A DNA stretch of 64,000 nucleotides, taken from contig NC_132897.1 in assembly GCF_030463535.1 (NCBI RefSeq), positions 7,274,821-7,338,820 of the forward strand. The letters are read 5' to 3'. The position numbers were made by a program, and so were the translations under genes. This document shows, piece after piece, positions 35,701-49,414 of the stretch (positions within the stretch are counted from its first letter, which is position 1; every line of letters begins with the position of its first letter). Under the pieces are notes generated by a model, which was not told the DNA's origin, did not search any database, and saw only the letters and a program-made list of their open reading frames with translations. Source of the DNA: Salminus brasiliensis (Eukaryota; Chordata; Actinopteri; Characiformes; Bryconidae).

Positions 35701-38700
35701 TAATCAATTAATTATTGAGTACTGGTCAAATAGTTTTGATGATGGATGAAGTATTTAGTAGTTATTGAATATGGAATAAATTGTTGGACTTTATAATGGA
35801 TCAAGCAGTAATTAAAGGTGGATCAAAGTAAATGAGTATGGATAAGGTCGCTATTGAGTTTGTATCAAATGGAGAGTTAAGTTTGAATCTAGTAGTTATT
35901 GAGTATGGATCAAACAGTAATTGATGATGTATCAAGTAGCCATCAATCAAATAGTTTTGATTATGGATTAAATAGTCATTAAGTATGGGTCAAGTAGTTA
36001 CTAAGTATGGACCAAGTAGTTATTCAAGATATATAAAGTAGTGAATGATTATGGATCAAATAGAAATAGTATTTGAGTATGGGTCAAAAGGTTATTGAGT
36101 ATGGATCAAATAGATATAGTTTTTGAGTATAGATCAAATAGTTATTGGGTAAGGATTAAATGGATACTTAAGTATAAATCAAGTAGTTATAAAGTATGTA
36201 TCAAATAGGTATAGTATAGATTAAATAGTTATTAAGTAACTATTTAATCTATATTAGTATCAATTACTAGTATAGAGTATAGATTAAATAGTTATTGAGT
36301 ATGGATCTAATAGATATAAAGTATAAATTGAGCAGTTATTGAGCATGGATGGATGTATAAAGTAGTTTTTAAGTATAAGTCAAATAGTTTTGATTATAGA
36401 TTAAATAGTTACTGTGTATGGATCAAGAAGTTATTAAAGAGGTAGTCACTGGATTTGGATCCAGTAGCTCTGACTATTGATCAAATAATTGTTGAATATT
36501 GATCATAACATTGTTGATAATTGGTAAAATTGTTGATACATTACTTATTACAATATATTAATTAATCTAGAATTGATGTGCTTGTTTGAATCAAGCACAT
36601 GTAATGCATTTTTCGGTGTGAGGTATTTTTTGTGCCGCACCTGTTGTAACTCTTTCAGACCCTGGCTCGCTCTCCTCCAGTCCCTTTACGGCTGTGACGG
36701 TCACCTGGTAGGTCACTCCAGGGGTCAGGTTGGGCAGCACTGTGTGGGACTCTCCTCCATCAACTGTGATCGTCATAGGACTGCCTGCAGGGCGCGATAG
36801 ACAGCCAAGTTTTAACCGCTGAATGTGGCTGATTCAGGCACTTGATGCCAACAGCCACAAGAGGGCATCACTGTCTAAGAAAACTCTGCGTAATGACAAA
36901 GTGTCAAACTGAGCAGGCAGGCGCTGATGGGTAAAGCAGACGGCGGTGATAGACGACATCCACTAACAGGCCTTCATAACTGCGGATATGCATGCATGCT
37001 CTTCTGATCTGAAAACCTGAGCACATTATTCCGAGGCCAAAAAGGACACTGTGTTTCTGCGTGGGAGATTAAAGACCTGACATTTTTGCTAATATATCAT
37101 ACCAACTTTTCAAAGAAAGGAAAACCACATCAGGTTTCAGGAATGTTTTATGTCAATGTTCTGGGAATATTTAAGATCGTCAGTCACATCAGATGTGTCT
37201 GTGTCTGTAAAAACTTGGATTTGGGTTCAAGAAAACTGCATTATTTCTTACATAAGAGGCTGTGTGTAATAAATCACAAGGCCTGACATTCCACAGTAAG
37301 ACAAGTCATATTTAAGAAATATAAAAAAGACATATAAGAGCAGTTATATGGCACACATGGTGTATTAAAGTGTGTGTGCTGTCAGTTCAGTAGCTGCACA
37401 AAAAATGGTTTTGTCATCTCCTGAGTTAGCAGGTTTGCTACCGACACCCTTGAGAATACTCTGAGTCTACACCAACCGTCAGATGGAGAAGCACTTACAC
37501 AATATGAAATATAATTCTGCGTAGAAGGGCATGCTGCATGAGGCAGTATGTCATTTCCCCCATTTTAGTTGTAGTTACGTTAAATGTCACTTATAACTGT
37601 GTAGTTACACATTAACAATCATGTAATAACAATGTAACGACTCTATTGTCTGTTACAGATGCATTACAGAAGTACAGCTTGTGTAATTGACTCATGTTAT
37701 GACATGCAAGTTCATCTTAATAGCTCTTACAGGACAATCAGCAGTACATATAAATACAGTTACCTTTGTCTTATTACACATGTATAACAATGTAACAGCT
37801 ATTAAGATTTACAGTGATACACGTGTAATTACACATCCAGCTGTACCATTGAATACGTCACCAGTAGTATTAGTACCAATACATTGTTATTATATCTGCG
37901 TGAGTCAATTACACAAGCTGTACTTCTGTAATGCGTCTGTAACATACAATAGTGCACCAGTTGTTACACTGTTATTACATGATTGTTAATGTGTAACTAC
38001 ACAGTTATTACACACACGTAATATAAGTGGGACAAACTGTACAGTCTTTATATGGTGGGAACTTACCGCCTTGTATAGGCACGTAGGTGACCCGATAGCT
38101 GTCCACTCTAGCTCGGGGCACAGTCCAGTGAACAGTGGCAGAAGTGTCGGTGACCTCAGAGAAGCGGATGCCCCTTGGTGTTCCCAGGCCTTGCAGGAGA
38201 CGACACAAAACACAGGACAAACGCAATTCATTAAAGGTGGGTGAAAAGTATCTCAAGCCAGTTGAAGAGCACAGAAATGAGAACCAGTCCTCAGTCACCC
38301 AAAGACCTGAACAGTCTTTTTCAGAAATGTAGAAAAGTAAGATATTACGATACCAGCTGACAGTGGTATCGAGGTTAATATCAAGATGGCTGAGAAGAAC
38401 AGTGGAAAAACCACAGATGAGAAACGCACACAACAAAGAACACAGGCCTCACGGCCATTTGTCAACGCCGGGCCGAGGAATCTTGCGTGACAGACACGGG
38501 GGAGATTAACTTGCCCCATTACAGGAGCACAATGGTGAGACATGCCAGCGTCACACTCAAGAGGAAAGAGAGGCCCCCTGGACAGAGCCGGACGACCAGA
38601 GACAGACGCACATTCAGGACAGACACGGAGCGGTTTGCTCCGTCCAATGGATAAGACCCGTGACTAGACGGCCAGTTAAAGACATCAGACGGAGCAGGGA

Positions 38701-38713
38701 AGATAGAGGGAAA

Positions 38714-38746
<33 letters not shown>

Positions 38747-41700
38747 CAACAAAGGAGAGGTAATAGGGTGGAAGAGAAAAAAGAGAGATTTGAGTACATT
38801 TGAGGGTCCTGAGCAAGTCTGTGGAGCTCACTTTTCATTGCATAGGCAGTGATTGTGATCTTTGCCTATAAAATCTGCTAGATAATGTATATCCTACACT
38901 ACGGGTATATAAACTAGTCACATGCATCATTTCTTCTATAACACTTGTTCAAGTTCCCTTTGCCTTACAATGCCGAACATACACCCAGCCCGCTAGCGAA
39001 AGCCTTTCGAAGCTAAACGCCACTGCAAATATGGGTGAAAATGGAAGAGAGGCTTAGGGGTAGGCCGGCTGAGGAACAGTGGCGCTGTCATTGCGGTGCA
39101 GGGGAGCTGGGGGAATGGCTAAAAGACTTAAAGCTAATGCTAAGCAAACTGTATAAGGGAGAAGGGCTGGTTGGACGCTGTGTGAACGTGTTCTAGGCTA
39201 AAAGCTATAGACAACCCAGCTGACTGGCCACAATCTTTTCAGCTAGCTAGGAGGAAAACAGCACTATGCGATAAGGCTTGAAAATAATTGCAAAAAAATA
39301 AATGTTCTTGTCACAGTGCTAGGCTAGGCTATGCTGTGCTACATGGCTACTGTGATGTGGCTGCTGTACACGGGGATGTAAACCAGCCAATAAAAGCAGA
39401 GCTCTTCTTCTCTTCTTTTTCTTCTACAAGCCCACCATAAAAGAAAGATTACTGTGCTTCTTTCTCAGAGTAAACTAACAGGGTGGTAAGTAGGCCTGCT
39501 AAACCACATCTGAGCACTTTCAGCCCGAACCAAAGTCACATGCTTACTATTACATATATCTAAACACTAAACAACTTTAAATACTCAATAAATGCATTAT
39601 TTGGCACCCCTAAAAATATAGCATCAGTACAAAAGTCAAGCTCTGGGATTACACCAGTAACTAGAGAGACTTCCTGTCTATTTGAGAAGTGGGATTAAGC
39701 TCTGCTTATATTGCCCAGCAGTCCGAAGTGCCACTCTGACGGAAATCACTCACAGATTTGAACCTATGCACCCTACAGTTGTCGTCCTGGAATGTAGAAA
39801 TGTCAATATCATGTTCTGCTTGAACACGAAGCACAACGTTAGCGAAGGAGTGGACTAAAATAGACAGGAATTCTCACCAGGGAGTGGTGTGAACCTTACC
39901 TGACAGAATTGGCACTGTCAGTAAGGCAAGGGGACTCGTAACCAAGCATTACAGAAACCGGAATCATGTATGGGACGATATCTTTGTTTAGGGAACTTAT
40001 TTAGATAGTATTTCCATTACACTACTGGTTGATATCCTTCCTACTAGATAGCACTGGACTGCCAGTTAAATCCATTAGTATATAAAGTAGTGGTTCCCAA
40101 CCCTGGTCCTACAGTAACCCTTAATTAGCATATGTTAGTGTTTTTGCTGTTCTTACCACCCCCTCTTAAGGTGAAGTCGGTGTGCTAGAGCAGGGAAAAC
40201 ACTCAAATCTGCATGGTAGGGATACTCTATTGCCAAGGTTGGGAAGCTCTGCCTAAGCCTGACTCAGGACCAGCAACAGAAATGTCAGGAACACAGATAT
40301 GACACATAAGACAAACGAGGCTTGACACAGCACTGAACAAACACTCGCAAGAAGAGGTTACTTTCTAGACTAAACAGACTGTCTACATAGCTGAAATCAT
40401 CTTGTGAGCAGCACTGAAATCACTCTGAAGGGACGGAGGTGAAGTACCAGTTAGGTCATGGGTCAAGTTGCGCCTTCATTGGCTTGCAGCAATTGCTTGT
40501 AGAAAATGCAACCAAATACCTGTTCGAGCTACGCCCAAAACGGGCTGGAAGTTCCGTCCCGCAATTATCCCAAAGAGCTCGATTTGGTACTCTGTATCCT
40601 CAACGAGACCAGAGACCACTTCTGTTCTCTTGTCTCCTGATACCCTCATCTGCTTTGACTCGGCCAATCCGTTAGAATCAGTGACTTTGATAACAAAAGT
40701 TTCAAAGGTGTCCTCTGGAGCTGTCCATCCCAGCGTAAAACCGTCCGTCTTGACTTTGGAGACGAAGAGATGATCCACCTCCGGTTCGGCCTCTAGACGT
40801 ATAAAGGAATACAGGTGTTCTTCTGATGAGCTCCAAACATCTTAGCTTTTAATTAAAGCAGTCATTTAGATCTTTGAACCCTCAGGCCCACACCTGGTTA
40901 TTTTGCATGCTTCTTTGGGTTAACGGGTGCTACATTAAAGGTAAAGGCAAGAACATGGAAGGTGGAACATGCAAAGAGGTTCTGAATAGATAGTGAAACA
41001 ACTGAGAGAATCTAGACCATCCATTCTATCAAGAACACCAAAGACACAGAAATGTTAGTAAGAAAGGTAATGGTTCTTTAAGTCTTGGAAAGTATAGTTA
41101 CCATTGAGTATCTCAGTTGATGAATTTGATACTACACACACTATATGGACAAAAGTATTGGGACACCTGATCGCCTGTTGCATTTTCCGCAACTGTCTCT
41201 GCTATTCAGAGGAGGCTTTCTACTAGATTTTGGAGCATTGCTGTAAGAGTTTGATTGCATTCAGCGACAAGAGTATTTGTGAGTTTAGGATGTTGGATGG
41301 TCACCACCCTACCTCGATAATTCCCAACCTTCCTAACTCATTCCAAAAGTATTGAACGGAGCACCAGCCATATATATCACTTTTTACCGCTCTAGTCCAC
41401 GCCTGGCATTCGACTTGGTGCAAATAGGCTCCTGTTTATCTACTGCAGGAAGTCTTATTCTATTTGCAGTACTTCTACAGAGCTAGACAAGCTAATTGTG
41501 TCAGAAATGGGTGCAACTTAAAGTAACTGATTGTGAACAGACACATTCATACATTTGGACATGTAGTGTAGCACAATGTTAGCCCTTAAATTCTGTCTTC
41601 AAATAAGAGTTCTGTAGAAGAATTACGCTTTTATTTAACATGCAACAAATTTTGTTGACGGAGAAAGAAGAAGAAGAAGCCCGCTGTTCCAAATGTGGCA

Positions 41701-44700
41701 TTGGTTTACGATCGGATTTTGGGAAAAGCATCTTCTAAGACAAAATAGCATTTGAGAAACCTCCAGGGTGAGCTGAGCAAACAAATGATCACGCTTTAAA
41801 CAAAGGCCTTTGTTGCTGCCAACCCAAGCTGGTTAAGTATTAAATCTCAAGGGCTTGCTGTCTAATTCCTTTGGTCTCCAGAAAATCGTGCCATTACCAC
41901 CACATAAATGTGGTCGGATGCAAAAAGTCTGATTGTTCTCACTCTCCAAGCCGTCTAAGGTCATTAGCATCATGGAACATGATCTACTATGCAGGAACCC
42001 TTCACGGCTTAGCATAAGCTTTCTTCTGCGCATGGATAGACGTGCAAAAAGTGAGTGTAACAAAATATCCTTTGATGTGATCCATAATTCATCATGTATT
42101 GTTGGTGGGATTACTAGTATGACTATCATCATGAAGTGAAGCCTCGCAGCTTAATCCTCTTTGTGGCAGTCAAATACAGTAGCGCGAGAAACAAGCGAGT
42201 GAAGCAACCTGAAACACCATTAACTTTCTGTCCCTCCATCTGTAGCCTTAAAAAGCTCTCAGTTTAATGACGGCCGTTCTGAGTGCAGCATTACATAGAA
42301 AGCAAAGCATCCCCCCAGTTATTATCTCAAGCCAAGAAAAGAGCCATTAGATCCACAAAACAATGAGTACATTGAAACAGCGAAGCTAAGTGGGCATATA
42401 AGCAAGTGCTCCAAAGCACTGCAGTAGTATGTCAATGTTTGCCTTCATTACTGAGGAAAGGTTCTTCTGGTGGATGGTGGAAGTTTCAGATTCAACAGCC
42501 ATTGTTGCATCCAACCCAGTCAACACCACACTTAGCAAATCTCTTGTTGTCGTCCTTAACTAACCCGTCCTATTCAGCAGTTGCTGTAACTCTTCTGAAT
42601 ACTACAGCAAAGACGAGAGGGCCTCCAAACACTTGACCGGACTGGACCTCTCCTTCCTCTCCAGCTCAGGATGATGTGAGAATCACTAGCTACTTGTTGC
42701 GAAGGGAAGAAGTGGTTGGAAATGAAACCCAGCGAGGACAAACCCTGTGGAGCTGTCACTCTTCATTAGCGCAGAGCGCTAGCTTGAGAGAACTGTCAGT
42801 AGGAGTGTTGGAGGGGGGTTGATGTGTGGGCGTTTTAAAGAGTGCTAACATGTGGTAGCCACAGATCACTTTCATCGAGCTGGTCTCTGCTAAGTCTCTC
42901 AGCTCGGACAAAGAGCCGTCTGTTCCTGGAGGAGGAACAAGGCGCCAGCTAACCTGTGGAAAAAGGGGTTCACGGGCGTTCATGCTAGCATTACTTAAGG
43001 CGGTAAGATTGTAGCATGCCAAATTATAGATAATATAACTGGGTCACGACTAGAGTCCTTCTGAAGAATTTCTGGAATTCACAAATGGTTCTTGGCCTGG
43101 GTGTATGGTTCGAGGAGATGGTTTTAACGGGTCTAGAACCTTTACAATGTTCCTCACACATTATTAACAAATGGTAAAGTGTCGTGAGGTACCAAAAGTG
43201 GTTCTTCTGTAATATCAGTGCCTATATATGCTTACCATACACCGATCAGCCATGACATGAATACCACCTAGACTGTTTTCCATCTGTTTCTCTGCATAAT
43301 TTGTTCTTCAATGGTCAGGACCCCATAGGACCACCACTAAGAGGGTAGGTATAGTGTTTAAACACTGTGTCCACTCACTGTCCACTCTATTAGACCTAGT
43401 TGGTCCACCTTGTAGATGTAAAGCTCATCTGTTGCTGCACAGTTTGTGTTGGTCGTCCTCTAGTCTGTGGTCATCAGTGCTCACAGGACGCTGCTGCCCA
43501 CAGGATGCTCTTGGCTGGTTGGTGGACTGTTCTTAGACACTGAGGTGTTTAAAAACTCCAGCAGCACTGCTGTGTCTGATCCACACATACCAGTGCAACA
43601 CACACTACTAACACACTACCAACATGTCAGTGTCACTGCAGTGCTGAGAATGCTGACCCACCACCCAAATACTACCTGTGGGATGGGGAGGTCTTGACTA
43701 TTGAGGAACAGGGTGAAAGGAGGCTAACAGTAAGTTTGCAGAGAAACAGATGGACTACAGTCAGAAATTGTAAAACTACACAGTGCTCCTATTTGGGAGG
43801 TGGAGCTGATATAATGGATGACAAGTGTAGAAACAATGAGGTGTTGTTCAGGTTATGGCTTAGCGTCCTGCACTAAGATGGGACCGAGTTCAAATTGTGT
43901 GTTTTAAGTTGGATACATTTGGTCTGCTGTTAGATTGATTTCAGCTTAATCGGTTTGCCTTATTCATTTCACCGATTAGCATGCACACTGTCAAGTCGAC
44001 CACGACTGTGGCCCCTGCAGCCTCTGCTTGACAAATGCCAAGAAAATGTGTGAAAGTGAGGCTGGAGAATGAAGGCTGTTGCAGAGTTCGAAAACCGAGT
44101 CTGCATACTGACGAGATCTTTAAGAAGAAATGACAAAAACCCCTTGGGATCGCTTTCCTGGCAGGCCGCTCCTGCCCAGTCGGCATCTTTATTTGCTGAG
44201 TAACCAAGCAAAGCTGAAAAACTGCATCTTGGAGCTAATATCTAGTGTCAACAGCAAAATGTAGTGGGCTGTGGAGCTATCACAGCTACGTTGTTTGGAA
44301 ACATTTGTCAGAATGATCTTCTGTCCTGGGAAAGAAGGGTTTTGTATTTGCTATAGTGGTGCTGGTGCTTAAATGCAAAACACGATGCACTGGCATGCCT
44401 ACAATGCATGTTGTAGTCTGTGGCCCATTAAAAATAAAAGGCTATTATTAGCCTGACTTTTCTTTGGCTGATAGGCATAAATAAGGCTGTGATCATGGAG
44501 GGAGGTCAGCCTGTGCACCTGCAGGCTTTGTCTGTGATTAGGCAGAGCAGAATGTGCAGGGCTTCATTATGCTGTAGTGCAGGTGTGCTCTGAATGTGTG
44601 CATGCTCCAACTCGCAAGTGTGGTCCAGTATGACATTAGCGCTGGATCTACAAAAGCCGACGTGAAAGGGTGGCTTGTGGTTTTTGGTGGTAGCACTCTT

Positions 44701-47700
44701 ACAGTTCAACAGAAAAAAAGAAAATGTGGACATATTAATACTATATGGACAAAAGTACTGGGACACCTGCTCATTTCTTTTAAAGTCAAAGGTTTGAAAA
44801 AAAAGAGTTGATCCTGCTTTTGTTGGAGTAACTGTCTCTACTGTCCAGGAAAGACGGCTTTCTACTAGATTTTGATTTAGATTGCTTGAGGATTTGATTG
44901 CATTCAGCCACAACAATGTTAAAGCTGTCAGGATGTTGGATAATCACCATTCCCACCATTGATCATCTCCTCAACTAATTTCAAAAGTACTGGATGGAGC
45001 ACCAACCATCATTCCAGAGAACACAGTTCCACTGCTCCACAGCTCAATGCTGAGGGGGCTTTATACCCCTCTAACCCACACCTGGCCTTAGGCATGGTGC
45101 CAATAGGTTCATGTTTATCTGCTCTAGAGAGTCCTGTGTGTGTGCATTCACACACCTGTTTCAGCAATGGCTGCAGCTTAAAAGAAGCTGAATGTAGGGG
45201 AAAATAAAGGGGTGTCCACAAACATATGGACATATAGTCTATATTTATCTTTATTGAGCTAATAGATATGATTCTAAAACTGGATTGGTTGAACCATGTT
45301 CAAAGGCACATAAATCTATATTAACACACCAAATTTTTAAAAACGCTTATGCTGCTTGGCAACCATGGCCTACTGTTAGCAGTCTGTATAGCTTAGCATA
45401 AAGATTATTATTGCAGTAACTATTAAAGATTAAATGTACTCCCTAAATATTAGTGTATCTTATCATATATTTACCAGGGATTTACCACTTTGCATTCTGG
45501 CTAAACCACCTGAAAACCTGGTAAAATTACAATAACAAATGCTTTCCTAAGGCTAATTGCTTTCTATATTGCTCATAAGTGGATACTTCCAGTTCTAAAA
45601 CTTGATGTATTTACACATTTCAACTGAATTCTGGTTAAAGGGGGTTTTATGCCACTCCTTATCTGTGGTAAACCACTAAACAGCATCCTTAGTTATTGAG
45701 GAGAAAAACCTTTATAAGCCTTTGTATTAGTGCATGCTGCTAGATTAACTGCTATAAGCGTTAGCTGTTAGTCATCATTCAGCATCCAGTGTGTTCTACA
45801 GAGTGTGAAGGCATTAGTATTAGATCTGAGTTGCTCCTCGAGAACGTGTTAGGAGTTATTCTTAGTGAAGGTACAAAGAGAGGGTGCTTAAAGGAGACTT
45901 GACGCCTCGGCACCGAGCGAACGATGGTACCTGTGATGGCCTCGGCAAAGACTGGCTCTAAGAGATCTCCCCTGTACATCCCATACAGAGTGACCCTGTA
46001 GAAAGTGCTGGGAGAGAGGTCAGTGATGGCTAAGCTGAACTTCTGCCCTGAAAGAGTGTGGTTCTGGCCTTCCGAGAGGCCGTCGGGGTCGGCCACTTCG
46101 ATCACAAAGCCCTCAAACTCCCCTCTCTCCAGCTCCCAGGAAACATTGAAGCTGTCCCAGGACACCTCAGAGATGGTCATGTTGCCAACCAGCGGCTTTT
46201 CGTTGTCTGGATGATAAACAGAAGGGGTTAAGCAAGCAGGCAGTGGAGCACAGGTACATGTGTACAATGGGCACGGCCTGTAGTAAGACCATGACCAGGG
46301 CCGTGATGGGTGGAGGTCTAGTTAGGTCTTCTTTCTTCGGGGTGAGTATACTGTTCTGTAGTAAAGTGCCAGATTTACAAGACAGGACATATGACAACAG
46401 ATGTGAAGGACAGAGCTCAAGACAGTATATAAGCAGAAAACATAGAACCGGACTTGTGACAACTCAATTTCTCCATTTCTTTTTCATTGTCATTATACCC
46501 AATTCAAAGTTTACTCTTTCTCTAGAAGCTAAAACGTTTTACCACTCCCTGACATTTGAATTAAGTCAAATTAGTGCAGAGAAGAACATACTGCTGCAAA
46601 TTTACATTATGTGTGCATTTTATAGCTGTCAAACTTCATCAGAACAGGCCTATATTTGCATTCCATTAGTGTAATTGGGCAGTAAATTGCATTTTCTGCT
46701 CCAATCTCAACTTAAAAATAGTTTCTTCCAATTAGGTATTGCCAATTAACCCCCTTTTCGTAGCTCCTCTTAACACTAGCAATGCTCCTGCAGTACATAT
46801 GAAGCCAGTCAACCACCACACCAAGAACTCATCACTTTTAAGCAATGTTGGGCAGATAGCTTAAAAGTGATGAGGGGAGACAACGCCATCTTCCCACCAG
46901 GAGAGAGCATGGCTAATTATGCTCTCTCAGACTGCGGCTGCTGATGGCAAAGCAGCAAACTCGCCACCCCTGGGCCATGGTGGTAACGCATTAGACCACT
47001 AAACACAGGCATGTTTTACAGTCATTTACAGTGAAACGTCTGTAGTTTTTCATTAATTCAACATTTGTATCCTTTGAAATTTGAAAAATTACTGATGATT
47101 TCCAGTGGATACAGTTTGCTGTTTTCATCACCAACTTCCAGTGAGAGTAACAGAAGCTGCATGACTGTGCATCTATACAGATGCTATACAGTAACTATCT
47201 ATACTGCTATAAAGATCTATACAGTAACTGACGTATAAGCAGTCAATGGTTCAACTCATAAATGAAGCCTCTCACTCTTGCCCTCACTCATACAGTTTTT
47301 GTATGCTTGTAGAAGCTCCAGATCTCATCAGAACAGATGCAGGTGAACATAAATCCAGTAAAAAGAAACAAGAGCTTCTCATTCTGAAGAACGTAGGTAA
47401 GATCTTTTGAGCTAGTCTGAAGAACAGAGCTCGGTTCCTTCAGGTTTCTCCTGGATGCCCCCCCAGTCCAGCCAGCACAGCGTGGAGGATGTGTTCAACT
47501 CCAGCAGCAGCAGCAGCAGCAGCAGCAGCTCACCTGATTTACCATCATTAAGCCCTGATTTACCACCAAACCAGGTGTTGATCTGAAGAGAACTCTAAAT
47601 AATACTAGACTCCATGAGGAGAACTTTGGAGATTGGAGACTGATTGTAGGAATGTTTTTGGTATTTATTCTAATATCGGAGTTTTACTGAGGAAATAAAC

Positions 47701-49126
47701 ACTTACTGCTGAGATAAGGAGTCTCATTTTCACAGGAACTAAAGGTTTTGCACAGAACTGTACATTGAACCCTTTTTACTTTACTAGAGTGTACAGCAAC
47801 ATACTGATGATTCAGCCTGCACAAATATGAACAGTTGGGAGGCTCAATATAAAAGAAAAATGCATTAACAGCATTAAACAATGACATTAATAATTGACAG
47901 TATTACATTAGTGTGCTTTTACCATGTTAACCTTGACAGCACTCTTACATTTGCACGGCTCTGACATATACATTAGCATAGTTTGGCTTTACAGGAGAGA
48001 GAAAAAAACCTTCTCCACTTTCAATGGAAGTCAATGTAAAAAGTTTAAAAAATAATTAACATTTCCATTGGTCCATTCATGATGACATCTGGATTGGAGA
48101 TACATTTTTTTTTGTGTTAGCGGTGATATGATACGAGACTATGGTACGTTTGAATCAAGTAAAGCCAATGCATTGTATTTCTCGGTTTACTAGAAGCTCT
48201 CCAGAAAAGAGGACATGCTGAACCCATTTGGAGATTTTTTCCATGACAGCTGAAATACAGCAATTCTGTAAACTCCCTCGTTCATTTTTCTGAACTGTCA
48301 ACAATAGTAACACACTGCACAAACTATGTGGAATGATCTGAGAGAAACTTGTCCCCTCTCTGAGCCAAGAGTAATCAACATCTGCGTCTGTTGATCTCCA
48401 GTTCCGTTCCATCTGTTCCATGCAGAACAAACATCTGTCCATGCAGTGATATACGGGCGCATGCCGTTGTAAAGTCTGCAGTGATAAACAGGCTCGTTTG
48501 CGCAGTCACCCTTTGGTCTTAGCCCATTAACAGCAGCCATGCACCTGACTTAACAGCTTGCTGAGGCAGCTCTGGTATTAATGGCTTGGAGAGAAGCCAT
48601 TAATTCCTGAAGGTTCTGCGTAGCCTGCCTGAGCAGAGGTACGCCGAACACTTCAAAAAAAGTGAGGGGCAGCCATGCAGCGCAGCGCAACCCGTAATTG
48701 AGTATCATTGTGCTCCGTCAGCATTCATGAGCCGAGAGGAGCAGATAGCTTGGAGATGCACCACAGGCTGCCATTATCCTCTCAATGCACATTCAAGTGG
48801 GCACAAGCATGGTGGGCAAAATGGAATGAAAGACAATGAGGACGGAGTGAATGACTTTCTCAGGCATCAGCTGAGAATTTGCTTATGAAAGGTAACATTG
48901 TGAGCGAGGTTCAAAACTTTCAATTAGCATTCCATTGACTTCCATTGTGGCCCATCAGCTATACATTCATCTAATTCATCACATTTAGGATAATATATAG
49001 TCTCGGCTGGGACAAAACCTTGTATCTCAGTTTTTTTTACATCAGCCTTTTTTACATTATACTATATTATGACTAATAGAAATAATGGTTCACAGATAGG
49101 TACAATGTCAAAAAGTTGCCATTTTG

Positions 49127-49164
<38 letters not shown>

Positions 49165-49335
49165 ACTGAAAGGTCTTTGCATGACATATATATATATATA
49201 TATATATTCATAGTCAGCCTTCTTAACTTTCAGTGCAAGTCAATGTAAAAAGAGTAATTCTGGAGCATTTATATTTGTCAGTTCACCACTAAACCCTTCC
49301 AAATTTGAGATACAACGTCCGATATTGCCCGCCAG

Positions 49336-49414
<79 letters not shown>

